Shown: piece by piece, positions 17,749-25,962 of the stretch
Layout: every line of letters begins with the position of its first letter
How positions within the stretch are numbered: the stretch's first letter is position 1
Origin: Leptothermofonsia sp049200465
GTDB taxonomy: Bacteria > Cyanobacteriota > Cyanobacteriia > Leptolyngbyales > Leptolyngbyaceae
Direction of reading: 5' to 3'
DNA: 64,000 nt
Assembly (NCBI RefSeq): GCF_049200465.1
Contig: NZ_CP120836.1
Location: forward strand, 682,001-746,000
Translations under genes and position numbers: made by a program
The notes under the pieces: model-generated
Told to the model about the DNA's origin: nothing
Database searches by the model: none
The model's input: only the letters and a program-made list of their open reading frames with translations

Positions 17749-18324
17749 ATGATTGATCGCCCAGGTTCTTCTGCTGTTTCCCCCACCCTGCGGGATATTG
17801 CTAAAAACTTCCGCCTTACTGGTTGGATTGGCTTTTGGGTTCAACTCGTTTTGACGGTTATCTCAAGCGTCATCCTGCTGTTTGCTGGGGCGTTAAGCCG
17901 CTCTCCCGGTGCCAACCAAAACAGCCCTACGACTGGCATCGGTGTTGTCGTCACGATTTTTGGAATCCTCGTACTGCTTTTTAATATGTATTGGGCACTG
18001 TTCCGCTATATTCCCATTGGTAGGAGGTTAGATGGAAACCCAGCGAATCGTCCCAAACGACCCGAAACTATCCAGGTATTACGAACAGGGCTAATTGCGA
18101 GCTTAGTCGGAATGTTGCTTTCTCTGTTAGGCGCTCAGGCAACAGTGGGTTTGTTAGCAGCAAAGGCTTTCAATCAGGGAATCGGGGGATTCGTTAACAC
18201 TGATCCGTCAAAGTTTATTCAGCCACTGGATATTCTGGTTGTTCAAGCTAGCGTTAATGTAATCCTGGCCCAGTTCTTTGGCATTGGCGCAGCGCTCTGG
18301 CTGTTAAACCGGATTACCAGATAG
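17749..18324 (+). CDS. DUF3611 membrane protein
   Basis: Four-helix membrane protein of 191 residues (helices about 25-47, 63-86, 112-136 and 160-187). The N-terminal segment SPTLRDIAKNFRLTGWIGFW and the RYIPIGRRL loop are typical of DUF3611. As I recall, plastid members are TIC21/PIC1, implicated in protein import or iron transport, so an iron-related inner-envelope role is possible but unproven. ATG at 17749. Monocistronic on the plus strand, divergent from the response regulator. Confidence 0.82.
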   Translation: MIDRPGSSAVSPTLRDIAKNFRLTGWIGFWVQLVLTVISSVILLFAGALSRSPGANQNSPTTGIGVVVTIFGILVLLFNMYWALFRYIPIGRRLDGNPANRPKRPETIQVLRTGLIASLVGMLLSLLGAQATVGLLAAKAFNQGIGGFVNTDPSKFIQPLDILVVQASVNVILAQFFGIGAALWLLNRITR

Positions 18325-18372
18325 CAAAGATTCTCAGAACTTACCCCCTATCTTCCGTAACCATGTTCCAGG

Positions 18373-18564
18373 TTAGCCTTCTAGCCAGTCAAAGATTTGC
18401 TCAAGCTGCTCCAGAGAAACTAATCCATACTGCCAAAGAATCATATGGAGCGGACCTGGGTCTTGCTCGCAATGACGCAGTGCCATAGCAATAGAGTTAG
18501 CAGAAATCGCCAGTTCCTTCTGCAAAAAGTTGATGAGTTGAGTATTGCTGCGATTAGATTCCAC
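18373..18564 (-). CDS. DUF2949 protein, 63 aa
   Basis: Very short cyanobacteria-specific helical protein: LINFLQKELAISANSIAMAL, RHCEQDPGPLHMILWQYGLV and LEQLEQIFDWLEG. The DPGPLHM(I/V)LWQYGLV core is how I recognise DUF2949. No signal peptide or membrane helix. Function unknown. Convergent with DUF3611; 48-base gap. Confidence 0.85.
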   Translation of the reverse strand: MESNRSNTQLINFLQKELAISANSIAMALRHCEQDPGPLHMILWQYGLVSLEQLEQIFDWLEG

Positions 18565-19341
18565 GGCTAAATAGTTCCTACAAATTAAGGGTATTCAAGC
18601 AGCAAGGTTAGATTGACATGGCGTACATGGTATATGGGCGGCATGCAGGAGACCTCATCTTGTTTGGTCACCTTACCAGGTGATTTTTAGTAGGTACCAG
18701 AAGCCAGACATCGCGGGTAAAACGATGGAAACTGAGTTCACCCCTGTTAACTAACCTACTTTTGGGGGTCTGCTGTAACGACTGTTGTTCCGTCAACACA
18801 ACCTATGACAACCTATGACATTCACTTAAACCACAACCTCCGAGAAATGAATCCTACGTTTGATTGCGATTCTGCCACCCCGAATTTGCCTTTCTCCAGC
18901 CCTGGTGTAATAACCTCTGAGTGAATGGAGAGTAACGCTATTACCAGCGTATTAATTTCTTGTAAAGATTCATGTGTTAGTGCTACAGGTTGTACCTGTT
19001 TCTACACCCATAGCATCAGTCGTTAATAAACCAGGGATGGACTGAATCAACTCTTGACAAGGTCCTGATAAGGTTGACGCTACCGCAATCCATCCAACCT
19101 TTAAGTATAGGTACTCTCAGCTGTATCTCCTCAAATCTTAAGCTCGATTTAATCTCGCGGGTTCAAGATACTTCCGAGGATTTCTGAGAGACCGTGGATA
19201 ATCGCAATTTCTCTTTTTTACATCAGCTTCATTGACATTCTTCTTTCGGTGAAAGTGTGATGAACTTGTATCTTTTTGAATACTTCAAAGTCGGCGAGGT
19301 GTAAAAAATAGGGGCGTCCATCCAACCGATTTACTCATTTC
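18565..19341. other. 777-base spacer with an isolated terminator
   Basis: No protein gene is supported here. It contains the terminator hairpin at 18668-18688, a small hairpin ACAGGT-TGT-ACCTGT near 18985 and a short direct repeat CAACCTATGACA near 18800-18820. Part of it must be the promoter of the DUF2949 gene and of the NHL/PEP-CTERM gene. Confidence 0.4.
18668..18688 (+). terminator. Rho-independent terminator without an upstream plus-strand gene
   Basis: TCACCT-TACC-AGGTGA followed by TTTTT. The nearest plus-strand gene ends 344 bases before it, with the minus-strand DUF2949 gene between them. It may end an antisense or small RNA. Confidence 0.5.
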
Positions 19342-20485
19342 ATGAAATTTTGTCAGCCAGTACCTTTACTCCTCAGTGTTTTTACGGTTTTTGGAATTGC
19401 CACTGCAAAAGCGGACGCTTTTTTGCTGATCAGCAACAGTGAGAGCAACAACATTGTTGTTTTTGATGAAATGACGGGTCATTTTGTCGGAGACTTTACT
19501 ACCCCCGGCAGTGGTGGACTACGAGCACCGGATGACCTGACATGTGGACCGGATGGTAATCTCTATGTCAGCGTGGGGGAAGCAATAGTCTCAGTTTCTA
19601 GATGCTGCGTACCCACAAGATTCAGCAGTTTTGAAGTTCAGTCCAGGTGGCGAATTTTTAGGAGTAGCGGCTGTGGGGAATGGGCTGGCTCGTCCCTACG
19701 GCAACGTCTTTGGACCTGATGGCCTTCTTTACGTCAGTAGCTTTCGGACCAATCAAATTCTGCGCTTCAATGCTCAGACGGGGGAATTTGTTGATGTCTT
19801 CGCTTCAGATAACAACAATGGTTTTGGCATGAGAGGTGGGTTGAATGGACCCAACGGATTGCTGTTCGGACCTGATGGTAGCCTTTATGTGGCGATCGAG
19901 GGAACGGCTAACGATGCAGCAGGCAATTTAGTGTTTCCTAATGAACAAAATGGCTTTAAAAGCCAGGTATTGCGTTATGGCCCGGAGCAGGTGAAGGGGC
20001 TGGTGCCGACAACCACACCGGAAGTCTTTATTGATCAACCGACACTGCTAGCGGAAAGCTTTGGATTTGTGAGCCTGCTGGGGCTTGCGTTTGCTCCAGA
20101 TGAGCAAAGTATTTTTGTGAGTGACTTTGCAGGCGGAATTCGAGAGTATGACCTGGCTGGTAATCTGCTCAATGTTTTGTCTACCAATTACACAGGGACA
20201 AGCCCTAGCAACAACTTTATCGGTAGTCTGACGTTTGGGGTAGGTAGCACGGCTAACAATCTCTATGTGATTGGTTTTGATTTTGCTAATGAAAATATTG
20301 GGTCTGTGCTGGAGTTTGGTGAGGTGCAGGGGAATTCTGCCTCGTTTGTAGGAAGAACGTTCACCAATAGAAGCTTGAGACGTCCAATTGGGGTGGCTGC
20401 CGCAGTTCCCGAACCGTCTACGATCGCCGGAGTTTCCCTTGGTTTGGGTGCCCTGGGAGCCAGATGGGTACGAAAGCGGCGCTAG
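19342..20485 (+). pseudogene. NHL/SMP-30-like beta-propeller with PEP-CTERM tail, frameshifted
   Basis: Exported protein (signal peptide MKFCQPVPLLLSVFTVFGIA...KADA) with NHL/gluconolactonase-like propeller repeats: LISNSESNNIVVFDEMTG, CGPDGNLYVSVG, VFGPDGLLYVSSFRTNQILR and LFGPDGSLYVAIEG. It ends in a PEP-CTERM sorting signal (VPEPSTIAGVSLGLGALGAR plus a basic tail). The frame breaks near 19579-19596. Restoring one G in the GGGGG run and one T in the TTT run gives LYVSVGGSNSLSFLDAAY and a single frame of 381 residues. Coding quality on both sides is good, so sequence error or very recent mutation are both possible. Confidence 0.8.
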
Positions 20486-21885
20486 CTGGCAGTTCTGCTG
20501 TTAGGGCGATGAATAATTGTTTCCAACACTCGGCGGCGATCTTTGGGGTTGATGCCTACTAGCCGCACGAAATCGCTGGCATGGTCAGTTAGGCAAGATT
20601 CGAGGGCGGCGATCGCTTCTGCACCATTTCCTTCGTAGGTTCCATAACTTTTCCAGGAGCCTGTACGGAAGCGGCGATCGTCTACATATTCAATACCCAA
20701 ACGATGTCCCCGGTTCAGAATCTGGTTGACTTCTGCCACAATGCTGGGGGTTAGGAGGGTACTGGAAGGCTGGCCGGGATAGCTGGAAGGGGCAGTGGGA
20801 AGTGGGGAGTGGGGAGTGGGGTAGGAAGGGGAGGGATGGCTGCCCTGGCCATTAGGAGTGGTCGATTCGTAGGAACGGAAGAATTCGCGGGAGGGAACGG
20901 TTTGGGTTGCTTTCCTGGTTCTATCGGCATCCCCCGCACTCTGCGCTCTGTATCCGGTACCCAGTTCCCCTCGTGGCGAGGTGTCGCCCAATTTGCGACT
21001 CACAAAGAGGGACTTGTTGTATTCTTCGGATAGCCGCAGTTCTTGAATGCGCTTTTGTTCGCGCACAATCTGTTCCCCAACTTCTAGCAGGTGTGGCAGG
21101 CTAAAGTTTGGTTTGTGAAATTCGGGAAGGGGGTCTTTGGGGTTAACGACGCGACTAGAAATGCGCTCTAATCCGACGCTTTGAATAAATTCGCGGACTT
21201 GTTCATCATAGAGCCGCGATCGCAAGGCACTATAAAAATCGATGGCCTGGTCGGGAAAAGCTTCAACCAATCGAACAATTTCGTCATGTGCGACATTATC
21301 TACTTCAAAAATGCCACTCACAATACCGATGCGATCTTGATAATCCGGTTCCCAGAAAAACTTTTCCATTCGTCCATCACGAATCATCGGAGCGTACAGG
21401 GTTGAAAAGTCGTTTCCTGTCACAATGATAGGAATTCGTCGCAGAGGAGTATCGTCATAGCTCCCTGGTAGTTGCACATTGGTCGGATTGTCCGCAATGT
21501 TCATTAAGGTGGCGTTGACCAGTTGAGTATTCACCGTGTACTGGGTGTACTCGTCCACCCGCCCGGCTCCGGCATCAATGTCATTGATCATGATCACGGC
21601 CATCTTGCCACGCACTTTGGTGACTTCGTTGGCTTCACGATAGCGCAAACGAAGCAACCGAGCCGGGTCACCCGCGTCTGGGCTCTCCAGTTCTCCGGCA
21701 GAAATGTGAATCACCTCCACCCCCATGCGCTCAAACACCAGTTCGCACTGGAAGGTCTTGCCCTCTCCCTTTCTGCCGTGGATGCCCAGGATGAGTGGTA
21801 CCTTAACATTGGGCAAATTCAGGTAATTCTTGGTGATATGAATCGAAAGTTTGTCAAGAAAGCGAGGAGAGATGTAGTAACCCAT
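20482..21885 (-). CDS. rca: Rubisco activase with C-terminal SSUL domain
   Basis: AAA+ ATPase that remodels inhibited Rubisco, of 467 residues. Walker A is GIHGRKGEGKT (34-44), Walker B is AVIMINDIDAG (96-106), and an arginine-finger region follows (RDGRMEKFFWEP). The C-terminal domain (about 378-462), with NRGHRLGIEYVDDRRFRTGS and RLVGINPKDRRRVLETIIHR, is the Rubisco small-subunit-like fold also found in CcmM; such SSUL fusions bind Rubisco and recruit the activase to carboxysomes. The linker (about 300-377) is disordered, and its Ser/Pro/Thr-rich part is encoded by a heptamer tract at 20761-20838. Its stop overlaps the end of the PEP-CTERM gene (convergent, 4 bases). Confidence 0.93.
   Translation of the reverse strand: MGYYISPRFLDKLSIHITKNYLNLPNVKVPLILGIHGRKGEGKTFQCELVFERMGVEVIHISAGELESPDAGDPARLLRLRYREANEVTKVRGKMAVIMINDIDAGAGRVDEYTQYTVNTQLVNATLMNIADNPTNVQLPGSYDDTPLRRIPIIVTGNDFSTLYAPMIRDGRMEKFFWEPDYQDRIGIVSGIFEVDNVAHDEIVRLVEAFPDQAIDFYSALRSRLYDEQVREFIQSVGLERISSRVVNPKDPLPEFHKPNFSLPHLLEVGEQIVREQKRIQELRLSEEYNKSLFVSRKLGDTSPRGELGTGYRAQSAGDADRTRKATQTVPSREFFRSYESTTPNGQGSHPSPSYPTPHSPLPTAPSSYPGQPSSTLLTPSIVAEVNQILNRGHRLGIEYVDDRRFRTGSWKSYGTYEGNGAEAIAALESCLTDHASDFVRLVGINPKDRRRVLETIIHRPNSRTAS
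20761..20838. repeat. Heptamer tract inside the rca linker
   Basis: On the plus strand the unit GGGGAGT repeats with changes (GGGCAGT, GGGAAGT, GGGGAGT, GGGGAGT). It encodes the activase linker stretch HPSPSYPTPHSPLPTAPSS. The same kind of tract otherwise lies in spacers. Confidence 0.75.
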
Positions 21886-22248
21886 GACGGCAAATTTTCA
21901 GCAGTTGCATCACTCTCATTATGAAATAGCGCCGTTAACCAGAGGTGATGATAGCAAAATCCGATGATAGCAAAATCCAATTATCCCAAAAAATTTTGCT
22001 TATGCTAAGTAGCAAGGTGCAGTTAAATTAAAGATAATTTCGGGGATGGAGGGGGTTCCACTCTCTCCACCCCGTTCAAATTTCAAGAACGATGCTATAG
22101 CTCTACGCAAATAGGTTAGAACATTGAACTTAAAGGGATGGAAGTGTCAGCTTATCAAGAAATCGTGAAATCTCATTAATTTGCGATGAGGTGTCCTGAT
22201 CGAGGCTCTTTATAAGGAAAAGTGGAATGGTAGATGCACCCTGATCTT
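21886..22248. other. Spacer with chimeric repeat ends
   Basis: It starts with the rca promoter side (a duplicated GATGATAGCAAAATCC at 21946-21976). Next is a truncated family F element (about 22014-22080) joined to an inverted family B end (ATTTCAAGAACGATGCTATA) and a family D end (TATAGCTCTACGCA). No protein gene longer than 13 codons with a start signal is visible before the terminator at 22249. Confidence 0.45.
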
Positions 22249-22276
22249 ATCCCTGGCATGAGCCAGGGATTTTTTA
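22100..22276 (+). ncRNA. Candidate small RNA ending in a strong terminator
   Basis: A well-formed intrinsic terminator at 22249-22276 has no protein gene upstream on its strand; the preceding gene (rca) points the other way. The interval 22110-22249 may therefore be a short non-coding RNA. The 5' end is a guess. No known family is recognised. Confidence 0.3.
22249..22276 (+). terminator. Intrinsic terminator
   Basis: TCCCTGGC (22250-22257), loop ATGA, GCCAGGGA (22262-22269), followed by TTTTTT. Confidence 0.85.
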
Positions 22277-22314
22277 TTTGAGGTATTGGTATCAACATAA
22301 ATCCCGGTCTTCTC

Positions 22315-22344
22315 TTGTTCACAGGTCTCCGGGTCGGATATGAT
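22315..22344 (+). promoter_or_regulatory. Sigma-70 type promoter of tRNA-Pro
   Basis: TTGTTC (22315-22320), 18-base spacer, TATGAT (22339-22344). This places transcription start about 10 bases before the tRNA. Confidence 0.6.
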
Positions 22345-22361
22345 ACCTTAGACTAGAGGAA

Positions 22362-22435
22362 CGGGATGTAGCGCAGCTTGGTAGCGCACTTCGTTCGGGA
22401 CGAAGGGGCCGCTGGTTCGAATCCAGTCATCCCGA
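22362..22435 (+). tRNA. tRNA-Pro (anticodon CGG)
   Basis: 74-base cloverleaf. Acceptor stem CGGGATG/CATCCCG with discriminator A, D-arm GCGC..GCGC, anticodon stem CTTCG/CGAAG with loop TTCGGGA (anticodon CGG), and T-arm CTGGTTCGAATCCAG. CCA is not encoded. A T-rich stretch follows (TTTTATTTG). Confidence 0.95.
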
Positions 22436-22984
22436 TTTTATTTGTTAGTTGTACTACACCGAGATTGGTCTGTTAATCTCAATAAAGAAAGTGTCAATAA
22501 ATAAAGTGAGAAACTGCGTGACAGTGCTTCCAGACTAAAGCTGTAGGAAGCGATTGACATCACTTATTCCAATGTCAGTTGACTAAACAATTCTTGAACT
22601 TGTGCCTACAACGCTCTCAAGGAAGGGAATAGTCTGATGGGTTTGCTAAGCCCGAGTTGAGCAGCCAAGGAAACCAGGGGAAAGGTTATTTAACTTTTTA
22701 GGTAGTGCCCTTACGTAAAGGTCAGAGAAGAAAGGCCAAGTTCTGAAAGCTTTATCTACCAAACCTTCTGGAAACAACTGTTTTTCTTTAGTCATTAAGA
22801 AATGAGACTATCGGCAGCGGTTCTTGCTTTAATATTTTGCTACCTACCCAGGGAAGGGGAGAAGAGGTGGATGAGTGATGGGGTGATGAAAGAAAAAACC
22901 AGGGTATGTAATTTAGAGAGCGATCGTCATATATACATAATCGCACATAATCGCAAACTGATTTAAGGCAGGTCACCCATCTCG
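22436..22984. other. Spacer with a short heptamer-like tract
   Basis: About 550 bases downstream of the tRNA without a supported gene. Near 22855-22900 it has a purine-rich tract (GGAGAAGAGGTGGATGAGTG) of the heptamer type. Confidence 0.4.
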
Positions 22985-23270
22985 AATCGGCATCGTCTAC
23001 TTTTTTTGGAAAATGTTTTGGATTGCCAAGTATACAACCTTAAGTGCAGATTCATCGGTGGGAAAAGTGCTGTGATTCTTCAACACTTTTCGGAGAGTCA
23101 TATTCATTGATTCAATCGCATTGGTGGTGTAAATCGCTTTGCGAATCTCAGCCGGGAAGATAAAGAAAGGAATAATCCGTTGCCAATGATTGAGCCAAGA
23201 CTTGCTGACGGTGGGATACTGCTTGTTCCCTTTTTCAGCTTTTTCAGCAAAGGCGACCAAGTGCTGGAGA
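22985..23270 (-). pseudogene. IS256-family transposase fragment
   Basis: Only the C-terminal end of a Mutator/IS256-type transposase remains: KSWLNHWQRIIPFFIFPAEI, RKAIYTTNAIESMNMTLRKV, then FPTDESALKVVYLAIQNI, with the conserved final Glu of the DDE triad in TTNAIESMN. The N-terminal 70 percent is missing. The 3' end runs out at an A-rich run (FQKK stop at 22997), where the family normally continues, suggesting a further frameshift. The 5' end abuts a family E repeat at 23271. Confidence 0.85.
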
Positions 23271-23362
23271 GTGCTCTAGAAACGGGGTTCTAACTCCCTT
23301 GAAACCCTGATTCCCTCGACCCCCTTTCCAGGATTTCTACAAAAAATTTGACAAACCCTGGT
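23271..23362 (-). repeat. MITE-like element, family E (copy 1)
   Basis: Reverse complement of the elements at 54808-54889 and 56893-56987: starts GTTTGTCAAATTTTTTGT, contains GAGGGAATCAGGGTTTCAAG and ends TTTCTAGAGCACTCTC. It separates two unrelated transposase fragments. Confidence 0.7.
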
Positions 23363-23601
23363 TTAGGCGCATCCCAGAGTCCCCCCAATCCTTGCTGTTG
23401 CCAATGATGGAGGGTGATACGTACTGTTGCAATATTCCACGCAAAGTAACTGGCTATTTTTTCAACCGTCTATCCATGAGCATTCAGGCAAATTACTTCA
23501 ACCCGATCTCGTACTCTTTGGCGAAGATAATCGGCAGTTCTTAACTCCCTCAGGGTGAGGTCTTGCTCAACGGTTAAAAGAACACGTAAGCGAGAAACCA
23601 T
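23357..23601 (-). pseudogene. IS630-family transposase N-terminal fragment
   Basis: From ATG at 23601 the minus strand reads MVSRLRVLLTVEQDLTLREL, an HTH region TVEKIASYFAWNIATVR and LHHWQQQGLGGLWDAPKPG, the start of IS630-type transposases. A TAG stop interrupts it (NAHG-stop-TVEKIA, where the family has Trp), and the catalytic part is absent; the frame enters the family E element. It is dead. Confidence 0.8.
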
Positions 23602-23924
23602 AGGCGTTTTAGCTTAGAAGTAATAATATCTTTACCAAACTTAACATAGCTGGAGTTTCCTACCATCACCTACTTAGTAATCTGCTAAGCGGGTTTTGAA
23701 GGGTTGCAAACCCTTTAAACTCCGTCAATTGGCTTTTTGGAGTTTAGATAACCAGGCAAAGTTCCTTTGGTGAACCACCAGGTTTAGGACGGGGTATAGG
23801 GGTAGAACCCTTGGCTGGGGGCGAGGCCCCCATATCCCCTTAAAGTCCATGTTCTAAGCAACCTGGCAACAGCTATAAACACTATGATTGAATGAAGGAT
23901 GAGCCACATTAAATCGTAAATTTT
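23602..23924. other. Spacer with family H and A repeats
   Basis: Holds a small dispersed repeat (family H, 23742-23791, seen inverted at 42986-43036) fused to a left-truncated family A element (23775-23877). No gene is seen. Confidence 0.5.
23775..23877 (+). repeat. MITE-like element, family A (left end truncated)
   Basis: CCACCAGGTTTAGGACGGGG ... TTCTAAGCAACCTGGCAACAGCTATA. The outer TATAGCTATAG of the left end is missing and replaced by family H sequence. Confidence 0.7.
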
Positions 23925-24641
23925 ATGAGTTTCCTTCGACAGCAGTTATGCCAGAGAACTGCTTCTGCTATCCGCTTCCGGGGTTGGCGAAGTCTAGTAT
24001 TGCAAACACTAAATTTTGCGACATGGGGGAGTGGGGGCTTCGCCCCCAGAAGGGGGTTTCACCCCCTCCACCCCCTTCAAAACTTTTGTTTTGATCTATC
24101 AGGTCGTCTTCTTTCCCTGCTCCTGGCGATCTTGAGTTGTTGGATTGTGATGGGTACCAGTTCTGCAATGGCAGGGCTCCATGACGATCGCTTCGACGGG
24201 GATATCTTTGCCCTTTACGCGGGGAATGGGTCTTTGGTGCCTCCCAGAGTGACCCTGGCAGAGGCATTTCAGCGTAAACGTCCGATTCTCCTGGTGTTTT
24301 ACATCGATGACAGCCGAGACTGCAAAGAATACTCGCTAGTCGTTTCTCAGCTTCAGCAATTCTATGGCAAAGCGGCTGAGTTCATGCCATTCCGGGTAGA
24401 TGCCCTGCCCTCAAAGGTATCTAACAATCCTATGGAGCCTGGCTATTACTACAAGGGTTTGGTGCCCCAAACAGTTTTATTTGATACATCCGGCAAGATC
24501 GTGCTAGATGAAATTGGGCAAGTCCCCTTTGAGCAAATCGATGATGTCTTCCGAGAAGTGTTTGATTTACTGCCGCGATCGGAGTCGGTTGAGCTGAAGC
24601 GGCGATCGGTCAACGAGTTGACGACAGAGCTTGTGAAATAG
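23925..24641 (+). CDS. Thylakoid photosystem I accumulation factor-like (thioredoxin fold), with mobile repeat in the coding sequence
   Basis: Thioredoxin-like protein placed on the lumen/periplasmic side by a hydrophobic segment (LLSLLLAILSCWIVMGTSSA, then MAG-LHDD). The domain reads RFDGDIFALYAGNGSLVPPR, RPILLVFYIDDSRDCKEYSL, GYYYKGLVPQTVLFDTSGK and DVFREVFDLLPRSESVELK, which I recall as cyanobacterial thylakoid membrane photosystem I accumulation factor. The CxxC is replaced by DSRDC, so classic disulfide exchange is unlikely. Residues about 24-58 (ATWGSGGFAPRRGFHP...) are encoded by an inserted family C repeat (23994-24098) just before the hydrophobic segment. The frame stays open. Start ATG 23925; no strong Shine-Dalgarno. 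Confidence 0.8.
   Translation: MSFLRQQLCQRTASAIRFRGWRSLVLQTLNFATWGSGGFAPRRGFHPLHPLQNFCFDLSGRLLSLLLAILSCWIVMGTSSAMAGLHDDRFDGDIFALYAGNGSLVPPRVTLAEAFQRKRPILLVFYIDDSRDCKEYSLVVSQLQQFYGKAAEFMPFRVDALPSKVSNNPMEPGYYYKGLVPQTVLFDTSGKIVLDEIGQVPFEQIDDVFREVFDLLPRSESVELKRRSVNELTTELVK
23994..24098 (+). repeat. MITE-like element, family C, inside a coding sequence
   Basis: CTAGTATTGCAAACACTAAA ... CTTCAAAACTTTTGTTTTGA, then TCTA. The second copy (51063-51152, inverted) lies in a spacer and lacks an internal segment (AGAAGGGGGTTTCACCC-type). Both are flanked by CTA. Confidence 0.8.
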
Positions 24642-25137
24642 TCCGCAGAGGTTATGTGCTAAACCAGAAGTGAATTTTCCACAGGGATGTTCCACGGAAC
24701 GTCTCTACAGGCAAAGACAATAGGTAACTGGACAAAATTAAATTGAAGATAGATTCGGGGGTGGAGGGGTTGGAACCCCTTGCCTAGGGGCGCAGCCCCC
24801 ATTCCTTCTTCTTACAATTAATTGGGTGGAACTACTTATCTCTGATAAGGCTTATGCAAATCTCGGAGGTTTTAACCTGAAGCAGCACCCCAAGCCATAT
24901 CGGCGCTTAAATCTCCGAGGTTTTGGCAAAATGTGTAAGTCCTGCCTGAAACGTCTTCTTCGAAGGTCGCGATCCCTGAAATTTCAACAAAATCTATTGA
25001 CGATAGGGGAAGGGGCATTCAATATACATAGGTAAAGGGAACGTAGACTGCTAAAAGACTGATTTGTAAACGGTTTGCTTACCGTCCATCAAACAATCGC
25101 AACAACATCGACAAGAACATCGACAAGGGATTGCCTG
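24642..25137. other. Spacer with family F element and a repeated 16-mer
   Basis: A family F element occupies about 24721-24838. Then AAATCTCGGAGGTTTT (24858) is repeated as AAATCTCCGAGGTTTT (24909), 51 bases apart. A 69-codon plus frame here (24826-25035) begins inside the repeat and is not supported. Confidence 0.45.
24721..24838. repeat. MITE-like element, family F (copy 3)
   Basis: TAGGTAACTGGACAAAATTA at one end, inverted AGTAGTTCCACCCAATTAAT at the other, with GGTTGGAACC and GGGGCGCAGCCCC stem-loops inside. Confidence 0.55.
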
Positions 25138-25749
25138 ATGTCAATGGTCTACAATACCGAGGATTTAATCAAAATTCTGGCCAATGAACGCCGTGCTTGC
25201 ATCAACGGTCAACGCCTGAACTTAAAAGCACGCCCAACTGGATTTAGTCCTTTTATTGACATGTTTCTCAAAACAGATGGCATTCAAAAGTTCACTGCCT
25301 ACAACGACTTTCGCGCAGCTGTTCACGAGTACCAGCGAGAGCACCAAGTTTCAGGAATTATCTGGCAGACACTGACTTTTCAGGGCAAAACGCTTTGTTT
25401 TCCTAAAGTGGATGATCAGTTGATTGGGCTACCCAGTGATATGGCTGCTTTAAAGGCTGCTAAAGATTCCGTTATTTCCTTCTGGCGTGAGGTAACGACA
25501 AAGATGAATCTTTACCTTAGCCTGAATGCTGGGAAATTTTACCAACAAATCACCGCAGCAGATGTAGACAGAATTGTACAGCGGACCGAATGGGCAAGCC
25601 TCTGTAAGCTGGGAAAGGGGGACTCTGCCGAACTCATCTTGCAGTTGGGTTGGGGTAAACCAGAGCAAGCCACCTATCGCCAGGGTTGGCCAGAATCGGG
25701 GAGCGAATATGTCCATGCCGTAGCCCCTGGGAACCAGCCGATTGGATAG
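25138..25749 (+). CDS. Hypothetical protein, about 203 aa
   Basis: ATG at 25138 (MSMVYNTEDLIKILANERRA) follows an AAGGGA Shine-Dalgarno; a start 63 bases earlier is possible but adds a low-complexity Thr/Ser leader. The protein looks soluble and globular, with no signal peptide or membrane helix: LNLKARPTGFSPFIDMFLKT, GIIWQTLTFQGKTLCFPKVD, FWREVTTKMNLYLSLNAGKF. I think it is a conserved cyanobacterial protein but cannot name a family or function. It stands alone on the plus strand. Confidence 0.65.
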   Translation: MSMVYNTEDLIKILANERRACINGQRLNLKARPTGFSPFIDMFLKTDGIQKFTAYNDFRAAVHEYQREHQVSGIIWQTLTFQGKTLCFPKVDDQLIGLPSDMAALKAAKDSVISFWREVTTKMNLYLSLNAGKFYQQITAADVDRIVQRTEWASLCKLGKGDSAELILQLGWGKPEQATYRQGWPESGSEYVHAVAPGNQPIG

Positions 25750-25776
25750 GGCAGGTTGGTAGCCATCGCTTTCTGG

Positions 25777-25879
25777 TATAGCGATCCTTCTTGAAATTTG
25801 AACGGGGTGCAGGGGCGGAACCCCTGCGTGGGGGCTTCGCCCCCAACCCCTTGTTCATAAACTATTTGTGAACGCTATA
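25777..25879 (+). repeat. MITE-like element, family B (copy 2)
   Basis: TATAGCGATCCTTCTTGAAA ... ATTTGTGAACGCTATA. Core has GGGGCGGAACCCC and GGGGGCTTCGCCCCC stem-loops. 103 bases, well preserved. Confidence 0.8.
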
Positions 25880-25962
25880 GATGAGTGGAGGGGTGGAGGG
25901 GGAGATGAGTTTTGAGTACTACAGGGTGAGCAATGCCTGCCAGCTTTAATTCAGTCTATTCG

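Noticed and set aside
24826..25035. 69-codon plus frame
   Set aside because: Begins within a family F repeat end; composition looks random.
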